The notes: a model not told the origin generated them from the letters alone. A stretch of 64,000 nucleotides of DNA from Adiantum capillus-veneris (GCA_014529385.2 CM043942.1:4988501-5052500); one strand, 5' to 3'; shown: positions 39,265 through 52,019, counted from the stretch's first letter. Made by a program: numbers and translations.

Positions 39265-41380
39265 AATCCCCCCTGGAGTGATGCGGTGAACGAGAGCTGG
39301 CACATGAGTAAAGGGAAGTGCCATGCCCTAATCAATCCACAAAGGGGAGTAAGCCCAAAGCTTTGCAGAAAGCTTTGAGCTTCTCACAAGACAATGCCTT
39401 TGTGAAAATATTTGCAAGGTTGTCCTGTGTTGGCACATAGGCCAAGCTGATCTCTCGTGCTGAGATCCTCTCCCTGACATAGTGGTAATGCACCTCAATG
39501 TGCTTTGCACAAGCATGAAAAATTGGGTTCCTCGCAATTGCCAATGTGCTCAGACTTTCAGTGTAGATAGTGTTGGCAATGTCCTATCCAACACCCAAAT
39601 CAACCATAAGGTGTCTGAGCCATACATACTCAACCGTAGCTATGAATACTGCCCTATACTCAGCCTCACAATTTGAAGTGGCCACAGTTGGTTGCTTCTT
39701 GCTCAACCATGATATACATGATCTTCCAAGCATGAAAGAAAAACCACTTGTGGAAACTCGCGTGTCAAAACAACCAGCCCAATATGAGTCCAAAAAAGCA
39801 TGTAAATCTGGCAGCAATGATTCCCCCTTGGGATAAACCAAGCCAAGATGTAAAGTGCCTCTAAGGTAGCAAAAAATTCTCTTGACAGCCTGCCAATGCT
39901 TAGACCCCTGGGCTATGCATAAATCTTCTGACCTGTGAGACTTCAAACTGAATATATGGCCTTGTGTTGCATACATAAATGAGGTGGCCAATAGGAATTT
40001 GGTAAATAGTGACATCAGTTGGATGGCCAGCATCATGTAGACTCAACTTCAAACCTATTTCCATGGGAGTGGCAATAGGTTTGCAATCCTCAATTCCAAA
40101 CTTACATAGCAATGTCTCTATGTAACTTTTCTGACACAAGGCAATACCACCATCACACTGCTTAAACTGTATGCCCAAATAATGATGCAACAACCCCAAA
40201 TCTTTCATCTTGAAAGTAGCATTAAAATCGGCCTTAAATTCAGCAATATGTCTCTCATTTGGTCGAGTGATCAACAAATCATTGACATAAAGAACCACAA
40301 TGAGAAGTACATCACCGTCACGCTTTACATACAATGTGCTTTCTATTAGACTGTTACGAAAGCCTCGTTTGACCAAATGAGTGTCAGCTTTCTCATACCA
40401 AGCACGAGGAGATTGCTTCAACCCATACAAAGCCTTGTTACATTTGCACACTTTGTCCTCTTGTCCTTTTATGACAAAACCGCGAGGCTGCGTTATATAA
40501 ACTTCCTCCAAGATGTCACCATTCAAGAAAGCAGTAACAATGTGTGATTGATATACATCCCAACCAAAATGAGCTGCCAATGCACATAGAAAATGCATAG
40601 TAGTCATACGACAAGTGGGAGAAAAAGCCTCTTCATAATCTACGCCTTTTTCCTGTGCATAAGCCTTTGCAACAAGGCGAGCCTTATGGCGATCGATCTC
40701 ACAATCCGGCTTGCATTTCAACTTGTAAACCCACTTCTTACAAATGGACTTTTTGCCAGGAGGAAAATCACATAAAGTCCATGTGTCATTTTCTATAAGT
40801 GCATCATATTTTGATTGCATGGCAGCCATCTAATTTTTTGAATTCTGTGCTTCATCAAAAGATAGAGGCTCCTCCATATCATGTAAGCTAGACACAACCA
40901 AAGAATAACAATCTGATGCATAAGATGCATGGTGAGAGCTTGAACGAGTACGAGTAGACAAAGGTGCATCCAATTTAGTGTCACACAAAGTGTGCACCAG
41001 TCATCTCATTTTCAGCCCTTTCCTCATCAAGTACATCATGTACATCTGCATCAGTAATAGGATGATTTGTAACATTGTTAGAAACCTCCATAGGCTATAC
41101 GTTTTCCTCATTGGAACGTACATTCGTATTTCCACCACTGAAAAGAGGCAACAAAGTGTCATAAATGTCCTGTGAGCTTACATTACTGTCTCTAGTACAT
41201 GATAGTAAGGGCTGAACAGAATCTTCCACAAACAGTACATCCCATGAAACCAGAATAGTTTGTTTGCGAATGATACAACCTGTAACCTTTGCTTTCAGCA
41301 CTATCAAAAAAAAAAAAACATTTGACAGCCTTATCATCCAATTTTTGGCACTGTGTTTGTGGCACCAAAGCATATGCCCA
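39265..41380 (-). pseudogene. Copia-C: integrase end, reverse transcriptase and RNase H; 5'-truncated
   Basis: The longest piece, 40829-39900, reads MAAMQSKYDALIENDTWTLC, AHFGWDVYQSHIV, CNKALYGLKQSPRAWYEK and VLYVNDLLITRPNERH; catalytic YVDD is YVND. RNase H pieces (40036-39584, 39544-39332) give DSYWAGCFDTRVSTSGF, SWLSKKQPTVATSNCEAEY and ALSCEKLKAFCKALGLLPFVD. Upstream, 41380-40830 matches the integrase tail (LVPQTQCQKLDDKAVKC, TRDSNVSSQDIYDTLLPLF). Similarity to Copia-A stops at about 41380 and Gypsy-3 sequence follows, so gag, protease, most of integrase and the 5' LTR are lost. Confidence 0.88.
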
Positions 41381-42660
41381 TGTAATGGATATTGCCCGCA
41401 CAGGAGCAATAGGCATTACAGGAATGATTACCCGCAACTACATTATATGAACATCAACATATAGAATGACAAGAGAAGGAAGTACACAATACACAGGCAT
41501 AGAACACCTCCTGCTTCATTCATGTATAATCCAGACTCAGAGTTACAACAGTAGATGCCATGAATATCATAGCGATTGGTTAAGTTACATCAAAAGATAG
41601 GTATGCCCCTCCATATACAACCGCTGCTCTAGCGCAGATTGGGAACGGTGCACACACTCCTGTCCCATGATATCCCGTGAAGAAGTGCCGCTACGGCCTC
41701 CGCATACCGCATGACTCCTGATCTGCAGTGTCCATACCTCTGCAGGTTCGCATGTGCGGCTAATGCCATAACATCTGGCACGCACGGTGGATTGCGCGAA
41801 CCCACACTCAGCCCATCCGGTTGGAAGGTTCCAGTGGTTGCTCTGTACCCTGCTCTGGTGAAGAGGAAATATCAATATATCCAAAGCCTCTAAAATCTGC
41901 AGTATGTGCCCGATAGACCTCATCCAAAAGACGTGGATCTATCTCAAATTTTTCCGGCCAGGCAGCCCGAGGAATAAATTGCGTTGGCAAAGAAATAGAT
42001 TGAGGCTCCTGTGGCAGAGGAGAAATAGGTGTATGTAAAGGATAATAGCAAGAAAGGTATCTATTAAGAGAAGACCAAAATGGAGGCAAGGTGGTAGACT
42101 GAGAGAAAAAGAATGAGCTAAGGTCTCCTCCCAAAAACAGACCCTGTGCCGCTCCTTATGAAATCGACGAATCATTTTCTGCAAACGAGATACATGAGCC
42201 TGGGCTTCAGCACAATCCTCTGTAGCTTGTGTCCAATCAGCAACATCAAAACCCTCGGGAACAACACTCTTACCTCTGTCAGTGTTGGAGGACTCGGGGT
42301 GTTGCACCACAACCTGCTGAGTGGGTGGCTGTGCTCTCACCTCAGCAGCCAAGCGTGTGCTCCAGCTTTGTAGTTGATTATCCAAAAAAACTCAGATATC
42401 TTCTTGCATCTCCACTGTCAACGCATCCAAATCATTCATATTAATCATTACATCGCCAGGGTGCGAGGGTAGTAGGAGTCTAGGCTATGCTGCGTTCTCA
42501 ACTAAAGAAGTTCCTGTTGAATAGAGGCCACAAACTCAGCATTAGCCCCTCGTAACATTTGTATTTCTGCCCCTTGCTGGCGAGTTGTTGCAGTCAGCTC
42601 TTCATTTTGAGTGGATAACTTGTCAATGCGAGTCTGCGAAGCTGCTACCTGCGCTTCCAG
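41381..42660 (-). pseudogene. Gypsy-3 coiled-coil frame and 3' region
   Basis: From 42660 to 42480 one minus-strand frame reads VNALEAQVAASQTRIDKLS then a further heptad-like helix, a coiled coil. The 42385-41939 piece (MDNQLQSWSTRLAAEVRAQP ... AEAQAHVSRLQKMIRRFHK) continues the helical character before losing phase near 42130. This parallels the coiled-coil ORF of Gypsy-1. From 41938 to 41381 no frame is supported. Confidence 0.5.
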
Positions 42661-43305
42661 CGCATTGACTCTTCCCTATGTGGCAGGGGCTGGCCAGGCT
42701 GCACAAATAGACTCTGCAAGTCTGCTACAAAGTGTTGCATGCCTGCAATAGGTCAGCGGGGGTCGCTGCCGAAGCCTCCCAAGGTAGCGCTGCGGGAAGA
42801 GTACCTCTCGTCTCGCAGCCGCATTGGTAATGGCAAAAGTTTCCGGTTGAGCGGGAACATCCGCAACCGGAGAGCTCATCCGCATAGGAGTAGCACTGCC
42901 CACTCTCTCCTGCATTCGGCGGCACCAGCGAGCCACCACAGAATCCTTTGAAAGAAGAGATACAGTTGCCGGAGGTGGTGTTGAAAATTACTGTTCCTCC
43001 CTGCCGCGCTTGCGGCTTGCTGATCCTACACCTGCAGTGGCCATCTGTTGGGCTCCAGAGGATACCACTGCTGTCAATGGACCAGGAAAATCCCCAGTGC
43101 CCACATGCTACTGCTGTGTTTCCCTCTCAGCTGGCACTACCAAGCTTTGTGTTTACAACAGAGGAGCATTAGTGACTTGGACCACGAAGCGATCATCTTC
43201 AAAGTGGTAGAGAGGACGCAGGGCGAGAGGAAAAACTTCTCTTAAAGGGAAAATCAATGTGAGCAGTTGGCCAACCTTTGCATTGGTTGGGGTATTCCTC
43301 CCCAA
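42661..43305 (-). other. Gypsy-3 decayed linker
   Basis: Between the helical extension (ending 43306) and the coiled coil there are stops in all minus-strand frames; a Ser/Gly/Pro- and Ala-rich composition hints at a former linker. The + strand open frames here are short and show no domain. Confidence 0.4.
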
Positions 43306-44268
43306 CTATGCCATCACTCTTTGGCACTCCGCCAGTAGGCATTCTCTGAGCACCGCTGCCCAAGCTACTGGCCCAAAGTTGGCCGAATGCAAAACATTTC
43401 TTGCTCGGGTAGAAATGGTATAAGTTTTGGCCTGTAGCCAAATCACCTCAAGAAACCACCGATATGCATCCCTGGTTGCTACATCTGACAACCCTGAAAG
43501 CTTATACTCCCCTTTTACCTTCAAACCAAATTCTTGTTCTACATCTGCAGTATGGATCACATGAGAGGCGCACACCACACCATCGTTGGGCAAACAGCAA
43601 CACCTTGAGATCCTTTCTGCTGTCAAGTGAATCTGTTGATTATTCAGCACCACCATATCGCTAGCAGCGAGTTGCTCAATCAAACCTGCTGCCTGCGGGT
43701 GAACTGGGATCCCTTGCCAATCCACGTTGGCGAACACACGCAACCGCAAGTCTTGCAGCCATGCGTCCACTCGTCGAAGCGCTAGCTGCTCTACAGGAGT
43801 GAAAGGAATACATTGTAGGAGAGAAGCTATCATGGTGGCGATGAGATGAAGGAGCAGAGAGTAGAGAACTAAGATCGCGCGACACACGAAACAAGAGAAA
43901 CACGATAAGAATTGTCTGCATGTAGTAGTAACCTTTCCACAATGAGTTCCCAAAATAGGGAGATCCACGGTGTCGCAACCATCATAGATCCTTTCCCGCT
44001 TTCCAAGATTACATGCAAAAGAATCCCCAATCATGATTAGGGCAGCTTTCGGCTCTTGTACCATAGCAAAGGGGCACTGAATCATGGTAGGTGAAACATA
44101 ATGGCGCAGTCTGAAACCATTGACCGGCACAGAAATAACCTCCCCCCATAAATCCGCCAAATAAAAAGAGATGGGCCCACATGCTTGAAAAATCCAGAAT
44201 GGTCCTGACCACCGTAATTTAAGCTTCCCCGGCATCTTCCTAAGGCGGGAATTGAAGACCAGGACCAA
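43306..44268 (-). CDS. Gypsy-3 integrase C-terminal domain fused to a helical post-integrase domain
   Basis: 320 codons, in phase with the integrase pieces upstream after a TAA at 44311-44313. Residues ~5-60 are the GPY/F domain (LRWSGPFWIFQ ... VNGFRLRHYV). Residues ~115-150 are hydrophobic and may be decayed rather than a membrane segment. Residues ~150-320 are a helical domain (EQLALRRVDAWLQDLRLRVF ... ATRDAYRWFLEVIWLQAKTY) resembling the 'putative plant transposon protein' regions of Athila-like elements. It occupies the same place as the Gypsy-1 third ORF. Family assignment is from memory. Confidence 0.6.
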   Translation of the reverse strand: MVLVFNSRLRKMPGKLKLRWSGPFWIFQACGPISFYLADLWGEVISVPVNGFRLRHYVSPTMIQCPFAMVQEPKAALIMIGDSFACNLGKRERIYDGCDTVDLPILGTHCGKVTTTCRQFLSCFSCFVCRAILVLYSLLLHLIATMIASLLQCIPFTPVEQLALRRVDAWLQDLRLRVFANVDWQGIPVHPQAAGLIEQLAASDMVVLNNQQIHLTAERISRCCCLPNDGVVCASHVIHTADVEQEFGLKVKGEYKLSGLSDVATRDAYRWFLEVIWLQAKTYTISTRARNVLHSANFGPVAWAAVLRECLLAECQRVMA

Positions 44269-44313
44269 CTGTCCCCGAACAAATTTCTGTGCTTTTGGGC
44301 GATCTAGCCATTT

Positions 44314-45018
44314 TTATCGCCTAGACTGCAGATCCTGTAGCTCCACAAAGCTATTCAGCCGCTCTTCGTCTAGTTCCTGCAAAACATCCAATCGATAAAT
44401 CACAGAATCCTCTGGAAGAAGCCGATCCGCAATATCCATCCGCATACTCGGAATCACATGCTCCACCGGAGTGATTGCCTCCATGCCAAATGCCAACTTA
44501 AAAGGAGTCAATCCTGTTGCCACTTTATAAGCTGTCCAATAGGCCCATAAGGCGGAAGGAAGTTTCACATCCCAATCCGTTCGATGCATATTCACCAACT
44601 TTGTTAAAATCCGAATCAATTACTTATTAGTTGATTCTTCTTGCCCATTCGCCTGAGGATAATATGGAGAAGATTTCCTGTGTAATACAAAATAAAACCG
44701 TAGCATTCTCTCCATCACCTTATTCAAAAAATGACTTCCCCTGTCACTAACCAGCTCAATAGGGTAGCCATATCTAGAAAAGATATCCTTATATAAGCAT
44801 CCCGCCACAGAAACTGCAGTGTTATCTCTCAAAGGCCATGCCTCCACCCATTTGGTAGCGTAATCCGTGGCTGTCAAGATATACTTATTTCCTATATGAG
44901 CTGCCACTGGTTTAAAAGGACCAACAAAATCCAAACCCCACTTTTGAAAAGGCTCCAAAGGAAGAACTGGCTGAAAAGGCATTCTGGACCATTTGGTAGG
45001 TTGCCCCAACGCTGACAC
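44314..45018 (-). pseudogene. Gypsy-3 integrase core
   Basis: Two pieces in one frame (45018-44620 and 44619-44314) separated by one TAA. DDE core: Asp in WGLDFVGPFK, Asp in VSDRGSHFLN and Glu in QANGQEESTNK; then [13 protein letters not shown] and [12 protein letters not shown]. The HHCC module lies in the overlapping upstream frame, so a frameshift sits near 44990. Confidence 0.9.
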
Positions 45019-45683
45019 ACATCACACTGTTGCACATAATTTCTCGCATCCTGAAACAATGTGGGCCACCATAATCCAGATTGGAGAACCTTTCGAACTG
45101 TGATTAATGCTGCAAAGTGACCTCCTGCAATACCAATATGGACTTCCTCTAATACTTCTTCTTGCTCCTGTGGTAGCACACATCTGAGTAACACCTCTAC
45201 CACTTTTTGATAATAGAGCTTTCCCATAATAATCTCAAAATTCCTGCTTCTGATAGCCATACGTTTTCTCTGATGGCTGGACAAGAAAGAAGGCATTTCG
45301 CCGCTGTCGAAAAAATGAAACATCTCCTCATACCATGTCCATGGGATGCTAGGAATGACCCTTGGCTGTTTCGAGACTGTAATATCCTGTGCAGCTACTC
45401 CTGTTAGAAACAGAGACGCATCTGGAAATTCATCAGCTACACCCATCGGCGGCTCTCCGGAATCTAACCTAGATAGGTAGTCAGCCACCGCATGCTGGGC
45501 CCCTGGCCGATGTATGACCTCAAAGTCAAATTCCTGCAGCAAAAGCACCCATCTGGTCAATCTTCCCGTCAAATTCTGTTTCCTTACCAGGTATAAAGAT
45601 CCACATGGTCCACATGGAAGAAAAAACGTCGGCCCAACAGATAGTGCCGGAATTTCTTTACTGAATAAATCATCCCTAAACAT
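44892..45683 (-). pseudogene. Gypsy-3 RNase H end and integrase zinc module
   Basis: Reads LTGRLTRWVLLLQEFDFEVI and HAVADYLSRLDSG (RNase H end), then one HHCC module: HIGIAGGHF ... WWPTLFQDARNYVQQCDVCQR. Only one such module is present, in contrast to Gypsy-1. Confidence 0.88.
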
Positions 45684-45772
45684 TCCCTTTCGGTTACGGA
45701 ATAATTTCTTTCTGCGGATGATAATCGTCTACTGGCATAATAGACAGGTCGGAACCATCCTTGACTTTGTTC

Positions 45773-46409
45773 CTACATCAGCACACTACCAATAGCACGA
45801 TCCGAAGCATCCACAAACACATGAAAATCCTGACCCCAATTCGGTGCAAGCATAATCGGAGCTTTGGATAGCTGAAGTTTTAATCTCCAAAAAGCCAAGT
45901 CACATTCCTGTGTCCATTCAAAATCTATAGCATGAGCTACCTGAGTAATCGGGATTGCTAAATGCGCGACAAACCGCAAATGCCTCCCATGCCAACGAGC
46001 TTGACCCAGGAAAATCTGGCACTATTTCTGGTTCCGCGGTGGAGGCGCTTCCATAATTGCGGCAATTTTATCCGGATCCACAGAAATACCATTTTCAGAA
46101 ATGATGTGCCTCAGTAGCCTGCCACTGCGAACAGCAAATGTACACTTTAAAGGATTCAAACTGAATTTCACCTCTCTGCATTTCATAAAGCATAACCGTA
46201 ATTGCTTCAAAATGCTCCAATTTTGCTCCAAAAACACTGAGATCATCCAGAAAAATTCTCATAAAATCCGTCAAATAAGGACCAAAAATTTGAAACATAT
46301 CCCTTTGAAAAGTGGAAGGTGCATTCCGCAATCCAAACCACATCACTGTGCAGGCAAACACACCACATGCGGTAATAAAAGTTGTTTTTGGCTGATCCCG
46401 CAATGCCAT
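45773..46409 (-). pseudogene. Gypsy-3 RT palm, thumb and RNase H start
   Basis: Three pieces: 46409-46095 (VMWFGLRNAPSTFQRDMF, FLDDLSVFG catalytic motif), 46246-46022 (CFMKCREVKFSLNPLKC, LLRHIISENGISVDP) and 45979-45773 (TQECDLAFWRLK, FHVFVDASDRAIGSVLM). Frame changes between pieces. Confidence 0.88.
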
Positions 46410-46826
46410 TCAGATTTGATTATATCCACTAAATCCATCCAAAAAAGTATACATCTCATGTCCTGCTACATCATCCAAAATGGAATCCAAAAACGGAAGA
46501 GGAAAAGGATCTGGAACAGTAGCTACATTCAATTTCCAGTAATCCACACAAATTCGGATTTGATTATTTTTCTTTGGTACTACCACAATTGGAGAAATCC
46601 ACTCCGGATTATCAATAGGGGTAATAAAACCCACTTCCAACAGGCGATCAATTTCCATCTTAACTTGCTTTGCTACATTTGGATTCATCCTGTATGAGTG
46701 CTGCTTCACTGGCACCGCATTCGGTTTTAGATTGATCGTATGCTGATAAAACTTAGGATCCAATCTCTGCATATCCGCATATTCCCATGCGAAAACATCC
46801 TTAAACTCGGTCAATAACTTGATCAA
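46410..46826 (-). pseudogene. Gypsy-3 reverse transcriptase, N-terminal part
   Basis: LTEFKDVFAWEYADM, WISPIVVVPKKNNQIRICVD and YTFLDGFSGYNQI are fingers/palm motifs. A single TGA (46410-46412) separates it in phase from the next piece; the usual sequence has Arg there (CGA to TGA). Confidence 0.9.
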
Positions 46827-46871
46827 ATCATCTCTAAAACTCGCCTCCAGTTGCTTATTAATGTATATAGG

Positions 46872-47180
46872 CTACGACTCCGCTTGCTCCCCAAGAAAAA
46901 CCTTCTCTAATTCATCTTCTTTAACCCTTGTAATTTTACCCATTTGCGCCTCAAACGCTCGTTCTTGCTGAATCACGTCCTCCAATGATTCATGACTTGG
47001 AAGCACCCGTTGTTGCTCTCCTATTCCTGCTAGAGTTCCTGAAACCCCCACCGAATTCCCTTTCGGAATCAGAGAAATATCCGCAAGATATAAAGAAACC
47101 AAATCCGGATTAGCTTTGAGAAATTGTTCCTCTTCATCCTCTTCTAATCCTTCCACCATATTGATTGTTTCTGCTATCAC
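46872..47180 (-). pseudogene. Gypsy-3 protease-RT linker
   Basis: Acidic 102-codon piece with no domain; lies between protease and RT. Confidence 0.5.
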
Positions 47181-47204
47181 CGACCATGCTGCCTGAATTG
47201 GTTG

Positions 47205-47939
47205 TCAGCATGTTCCCAACATCACACGCACTTTTCTTCTACCCTTCTTTACTGTAAGCATATTTACTTCCCAATTATGCTTTACCCTCGCTTGTCGTAA
47301 CCAGGGTCTCCCCAAGATAATGTGATAATCCTGATTATGATCTTCAATATTCAAGACTACTAAGGAAACGGCAAAGGATAAGCCCGCCACATCCAAAACA
47401 ATGCCCCGAAGTAAACCCACTGGTTGCACTGTTCTTTGATCTGCCATATGGACTACAAAGGGTGCAGGCTCCGAATCACTGAGACCAAAACGCTCACAAG
47501 CTGCTTGGGTGATAATGTTTACTCCCAATCCACCATCCAATAGTACCTTGTCAATGTATGTTCCATGGTATCGAACTGAAAGCTCCGGAATGCGGGTATC
47601 CGTGATCCTATCCGCCGGCAACGGGACTGAATCATCCTCCTCGCTTTCAACTTTCCCAATGGCGACTTCCCTCAGCTCAGTGGGCGTTTGTCGCAGCAAT
47701 GCATTATGGAAATTCGGGACCAATTTCAGCAATGAACCCAGAGGTACTTGAATTGGTGACATGAGGACCTCTTGCCAATCTGAATTCCAATCCTCCTGTT
47801 CTTTAATATCATTCTTATTTCTAGATTTTCCTTCCTCTATTTCCAGGCCCACAGTCGATTGCATAGTCAATGTCGATGGTCCTGCTGTCTTCACTAATGG
47901 TGCGGATTGTGGCAACCAAGCCACAGTCTTTTTCCTCAC
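47205..47939 (-). CDS. Gypsy-3 aspartic protease region
   Basis: 244 codons. The retropepsin-like domain at ~120-235 reads VLLDGGLGVNIIT (DGG, a common plant-gypsy variant of DSG/DTG), VHMADQRTV and IILGRPWLRQ. The N-terminal ~110 residues are linker (PIQVPLGSLLKLVPNF). The start is probably internal: gag is absent upstream, where unrelated sequence begins at ~47950. Confidence 0.85.
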   Translation of the reverse strand: MRKKTVAWLPQSAPLVKTAGPSTLTMQSTVGLEIEEGKSRNKNDIKEQEDWNSDWQEVLMSPIQVPLGSLLKLVPNFHNALLRQTPTELREVAIGKVESEEDDSVPLPADRITDTRIPELSVRYHGTYIDKVLLDGGLGVNIITQAACERFGLSDSEPAPFVVHMADQRTVQPVGLLRGIVLDVAGLSFAVSLVVLNIEDHNQDYHIILGRPWLRQARVKHNWEVNMLTVKKGRRKVRVMLGTC

Positions 47940-47950
47940 TTCTTCTTGAA

Positions 47951-48429
47951 CCGTCCAATCCGGAAATTTTTTTTCAATACATGTGGTGCATCAATTAGGT
48001 GGCCATGGTGATGCCTACACTGGCTCTTGCCTGATGGTATGGGACCCTCCCCCCCAACCATGTTTCATGGATAATATTTGGAAGGGATAATCACCTCTCT
48101 TTGTGGGCCTTCTGGTGTGTTATTTTTAAAAAAACTCTCCACCTGATAGGAATTACCAAGTGGAGTAACATTGAAACTAGCATCTAAGTCACAATGATCC
48201 AATTTTATGCATAACACCCATCTAGATCCAACAATGCGTTTAGACTCAAATAAGCAATAAAAATCAACACATCAAATTGTTGCGGCATGTCAAAGACAAC
48301 CTCAGTGGGTGGAGACTCAACTCATTGAGCTCCTCAATATTCACACTACTCTTTGTAGAATCAGACTTCACAATGGGTTTCCCTTTCTCACACATCAAAA
48401 TACGTCAATATTTCATTAATTATCCCTTC
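47951..48429. other. Junction sequence between Gypsy-3 and Copia-D
   Basis: No supported frame. Possibly the eroded protease part of Copia-D, but no DSG motif is visible. Confidence 0.3.
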
Positions 48430-49168
48430 TTGTGGTAGTAATAGCATTCCACATTACGCATGTCACGCCTATGGCTTTTGTTATGACCATTTTGGTGGTC
48501 TTTAGAATGACCACAACTATAACTATGACCTCTTTGCTTATGATAGCCGCCACCAGCCATAAATGAATCTTCTTGACCACTAGAATCAAGAGATTGCTAT
48601 CATATCTATTGAGTGATCAAAGCTATAAGTAAAATCACTAAATGCAAGTTTCACACTAGGTGCAATCTTACTTTCAATTGTATTAAATATATCCCGTGGT
48701 GATGGCAAAGAGCATAGCAAGAATTTGAATTTCATCTCATCATCAAAGTTGAGTCCCTTCAAAGTAAGTTGTGTAAGCAAGTTATTGATGAACTTATTCA
48801 AATGTAAACCAGCACTATTGTTCTCTTTCATGTTTAAACACATGCATCTTTTCATAAGAAACACTTTTTTAAAAGCTATTTTTATCATTCCATGTTGATC
48901 ATAAAGACTCACACAAATCCTTTGCATTGGTCTAGACCATAATAGTGAAGAATATGGATTCACCAAGGTGCAAATGGATAGTCGCTCTAGCACAAGCATC
49001 AAGCTCCTCCCATTGATCATCAATGTATGCATTCTCTTTGCTCTCTTTGAATGGCAATTTAAGACCCTTATTGATCAACATGTCTAACATGTATTGTTTC
49101 GAAATCTTAAAGTTTGTGATACCAGACTTCTTGATGTAATATTCATCTTTCTTAGAAGAACCAACCAT
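48430..49168 (-). pseudogene. Copia-D gag
   Basis: Begins MVGSSKKDEYYIKKSGITNF at 49168. Reads DDQWEELDACARATIHLHLG, then after a frame change MKENNSAGLHLNKFINNLLT and LNFDDEMKFKFLLCSLPSPR, the copia gag (UBN2-type) pattern, and a degenerate knuckle (ECYYYHKKG) near 48440. It is a different copia family from Copia-A/B/C. Confidence 0.8.
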
Positions 49169-50645
49169 AGCTCCTAGAGAAAATATAAGAGAATCAAACT
49201 TCAAATTTATGGAATTTTTTTGCGATTTTTTTGAAAGATTCTCCTTTACACGGAGAACAAAATTGCAATGAAAACTCAGCAATATATCAAGCAAAAGAAT
49301 ATAAATTGGTCATAATCTGCAAATCTCACTATAACAAGTGACCACAAGCATGGCATCAAAGCACCTATACTCATCTATACATAGCCTATGGCAATGATAC
49401 CAAAATAGGCAACACTAGTAACCTTTATCATTAAAGGTATCTCAGCATTTGAGAATACCTCACCTCAATAAAACCTCATGCAAGACCCTTCAAAAGGCTA
49501 AGCAAACACAAAACACTAGCCACAGTCTCAAAAAGGGCTCTTCCATTTGGAGTCTCAAAAACAGTCCGGAAAGTCCAAAAATGGCTACACATTAAGTATG
49601 TTGGGCAGTATTTGCAACTCAACATACATGAGTAAGCAACCACACACAAACAAATGCCAAAAATTGATGCAAGTTGTAGACCAAATTCCTATGAGGATAT
49701 CTGCTCTCAAAAGAGCTCAATGTCACTCTAAGTTCTCAGAAGAATGCACTTGTCAATTTATAACATCTTGCAATGAAAATGCTACCAAAAGCATTGCCAA
49801 AAGTGCTTGTGAAAACACTATACTTGAATCAACAAACATGTAATATATGTGATCAAAGTGATTGAAAATTAGAAGGAAATCAAGATCTATGATCTTTCAA
49901 TGAGAATCCACAAGTGTGTACATGAGTGCCATCAAACAAATATGGCAATATAAGACTGCTCCCAACATGCAGAGAGAGAAAAATACACATGTGTATAGAA
50001 AAAGTAGCTATCCCTAGCAAGTAAAATCCATACGTAAAGTCATCATGGATATATATGCCTCAACATGAATGGAGACTTTGGTTGAAACTCCAACGCTAAC
50101 ACCACTTGTGATGCTGATACAAAAAACTCTACCTCTAAGCAATGTACTTGGGAAAATAGTCTCTAAGAATCTACGAGAGTGAAAAAATACACTCCCACTA
50201 CAGGACTACCTTGTGGTAGCATTCAAACACACCCTAGAACTGTCTCACTAATGTCAGAGTGCGTGTCAATATGCCAAAATAGAACATACGGATGTTGATA
50301 CAAAGAATACCCTACAAGTACAATATCAAAGCTGTATGATGATTATGGGAGGTAGATAGTCAATGGCAAGGACACGAGGGATGCCAAAGATCACTGGGAT
50401 GCAAGGAGGTCAATTGTCAAAAAATTATCGATGTCATAAGCCAAGAAGCATCAAGATTCAAATCCGATGATGAGGATGTTGATTAAAAACTACCCTCTCT
50501 GCTCAAATCAAGATTTTGAGGGAATTAATGGCTTTGAAATGGTGGTAAAATCCCATGACATCTGCTGGAAATAATTTCACCATGAAGATCAATCAACCAA
50601 AACCAAAATCTAGCTTGAAACTATGCACGTGAGGACAAGAATTTG

Positions 50646-50733
<88 letters not shown>

Positions 50734-50764
50734 CTATGAGCTTTGCACAAGCCCTCTGCATTGA
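49169..50764 (-). other. Copia-D leader or inserted sequence; no gene seen
   Basis: About 1.6 kb between the gag start and a PBS-like site. No frame with a domain. It contains the CT microsatellite at 50647-50728. This is longer than a usual copia leader, so something may have inserted here. Confidence 0.35.
50647..50728. repeat. (CT)n microsatellite
   Basis: Uninterrupted, about 41 units on the + strand. Confidence 0.97.
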
Positions 50765-50766
50765 GT

Positions 50767-50776
50767 GTTGATACCA
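50767..50776 (-). promoter_or_regulatory. Degenerate primer-binding site of Copia-D
   Basis: Minus-strand TGGTATCAACAC resembles the initiator-Met PBS (TGGTATCAGAGC), two bases from a TGTGAG LTR-like start at 50779. Confidence 0.4.
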
Positions 50777-50778
50777 TA

Positions 50779-50959
50779 TGTGAGTACATGTGGTGCTTGT
50801 GATGGTGAGTGTGGGAAGGACAAAACACACACAACATATGGTCGAGCGAAGGATGAGAAGAATTCTAATCTACTCCTTATTGTTCTATTAAACCAATAAG
50901 TAAATTATGTTAGTGATGGGTTAGTGGGTGTCCGGCCTAGTTGGCCTAAAAACCCAACA
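50779..50959 (-). repeat. Candidate 5' LTR of Copia-D
   Basis: 181 bp with TGTGAG ... CCCAACA ends, next to the PBS-like site. No second copy is available for confirmation. Bases 50960-51283 beyond it hold nothing I recognise. Confidence 0.35.
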
Positions 50960-51282
50960 ACCTACATTCTAGTAGCATGTGCCATCCATTCAAGTGGCAC
51001 CTTACAACTTTCTTGGAGATTTTCATGGATAAAGGGGTATGCATGCATTCCAAGGAGTGGAAGGATTATGTGGATCATTTATACTGCTCAAACATTCACT
51101 CAAGAGAAGTGAGGCATGGATCTCATTTATGATGTAAACATAAGGGCCTCCAAGATGGAATTTCTTAAGAAACACTTCATAATAAGGAATGTCAATAAAA
51201 CCTTACAGAACCAAAAGGGGCATTAAGTGAATGGAAAAGAATTTTTTGCATGTGTTTTTTTGTGAGCTTAGTCTTCATTTGT

Positions 51283-51924
<642 letters not shown>

Positions 51925-52016
<92 letters not shown>
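51925..52016. repeat. (CT)n microsatellite
   Basis: About 46 CT units on the + strand. Confidence 0.97.

Positions 52017-52019
<3 letters not shown>

Larger units (their letters stand above)
41381..47950 (-). mobile_element. Gypsy-3: broken Ty3/gypsy element (Athila/Tat-like)
   Basis: Minus-strand order: protease, linker, RT, RNase H, integrase, GPY/F domain with helical extension, coiled-coil frame. No LTR or PBS was found; the 5' side stops near 47950 and the 3' side at the Copia-C junction (~41380). RT has FLDGFSGYNQI and FLDDLSVFG, the same branch type as Gypsy-1 but clearly another family. GC content is higher than in its neighbours. Confidence 0.85.

Noticed and set aside
43010-43245. 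Overlapping + strand frames in Gypsy-3
   Set aside because: Three short overlapping frames with no domain, opposite the decayed minus-strand linker.
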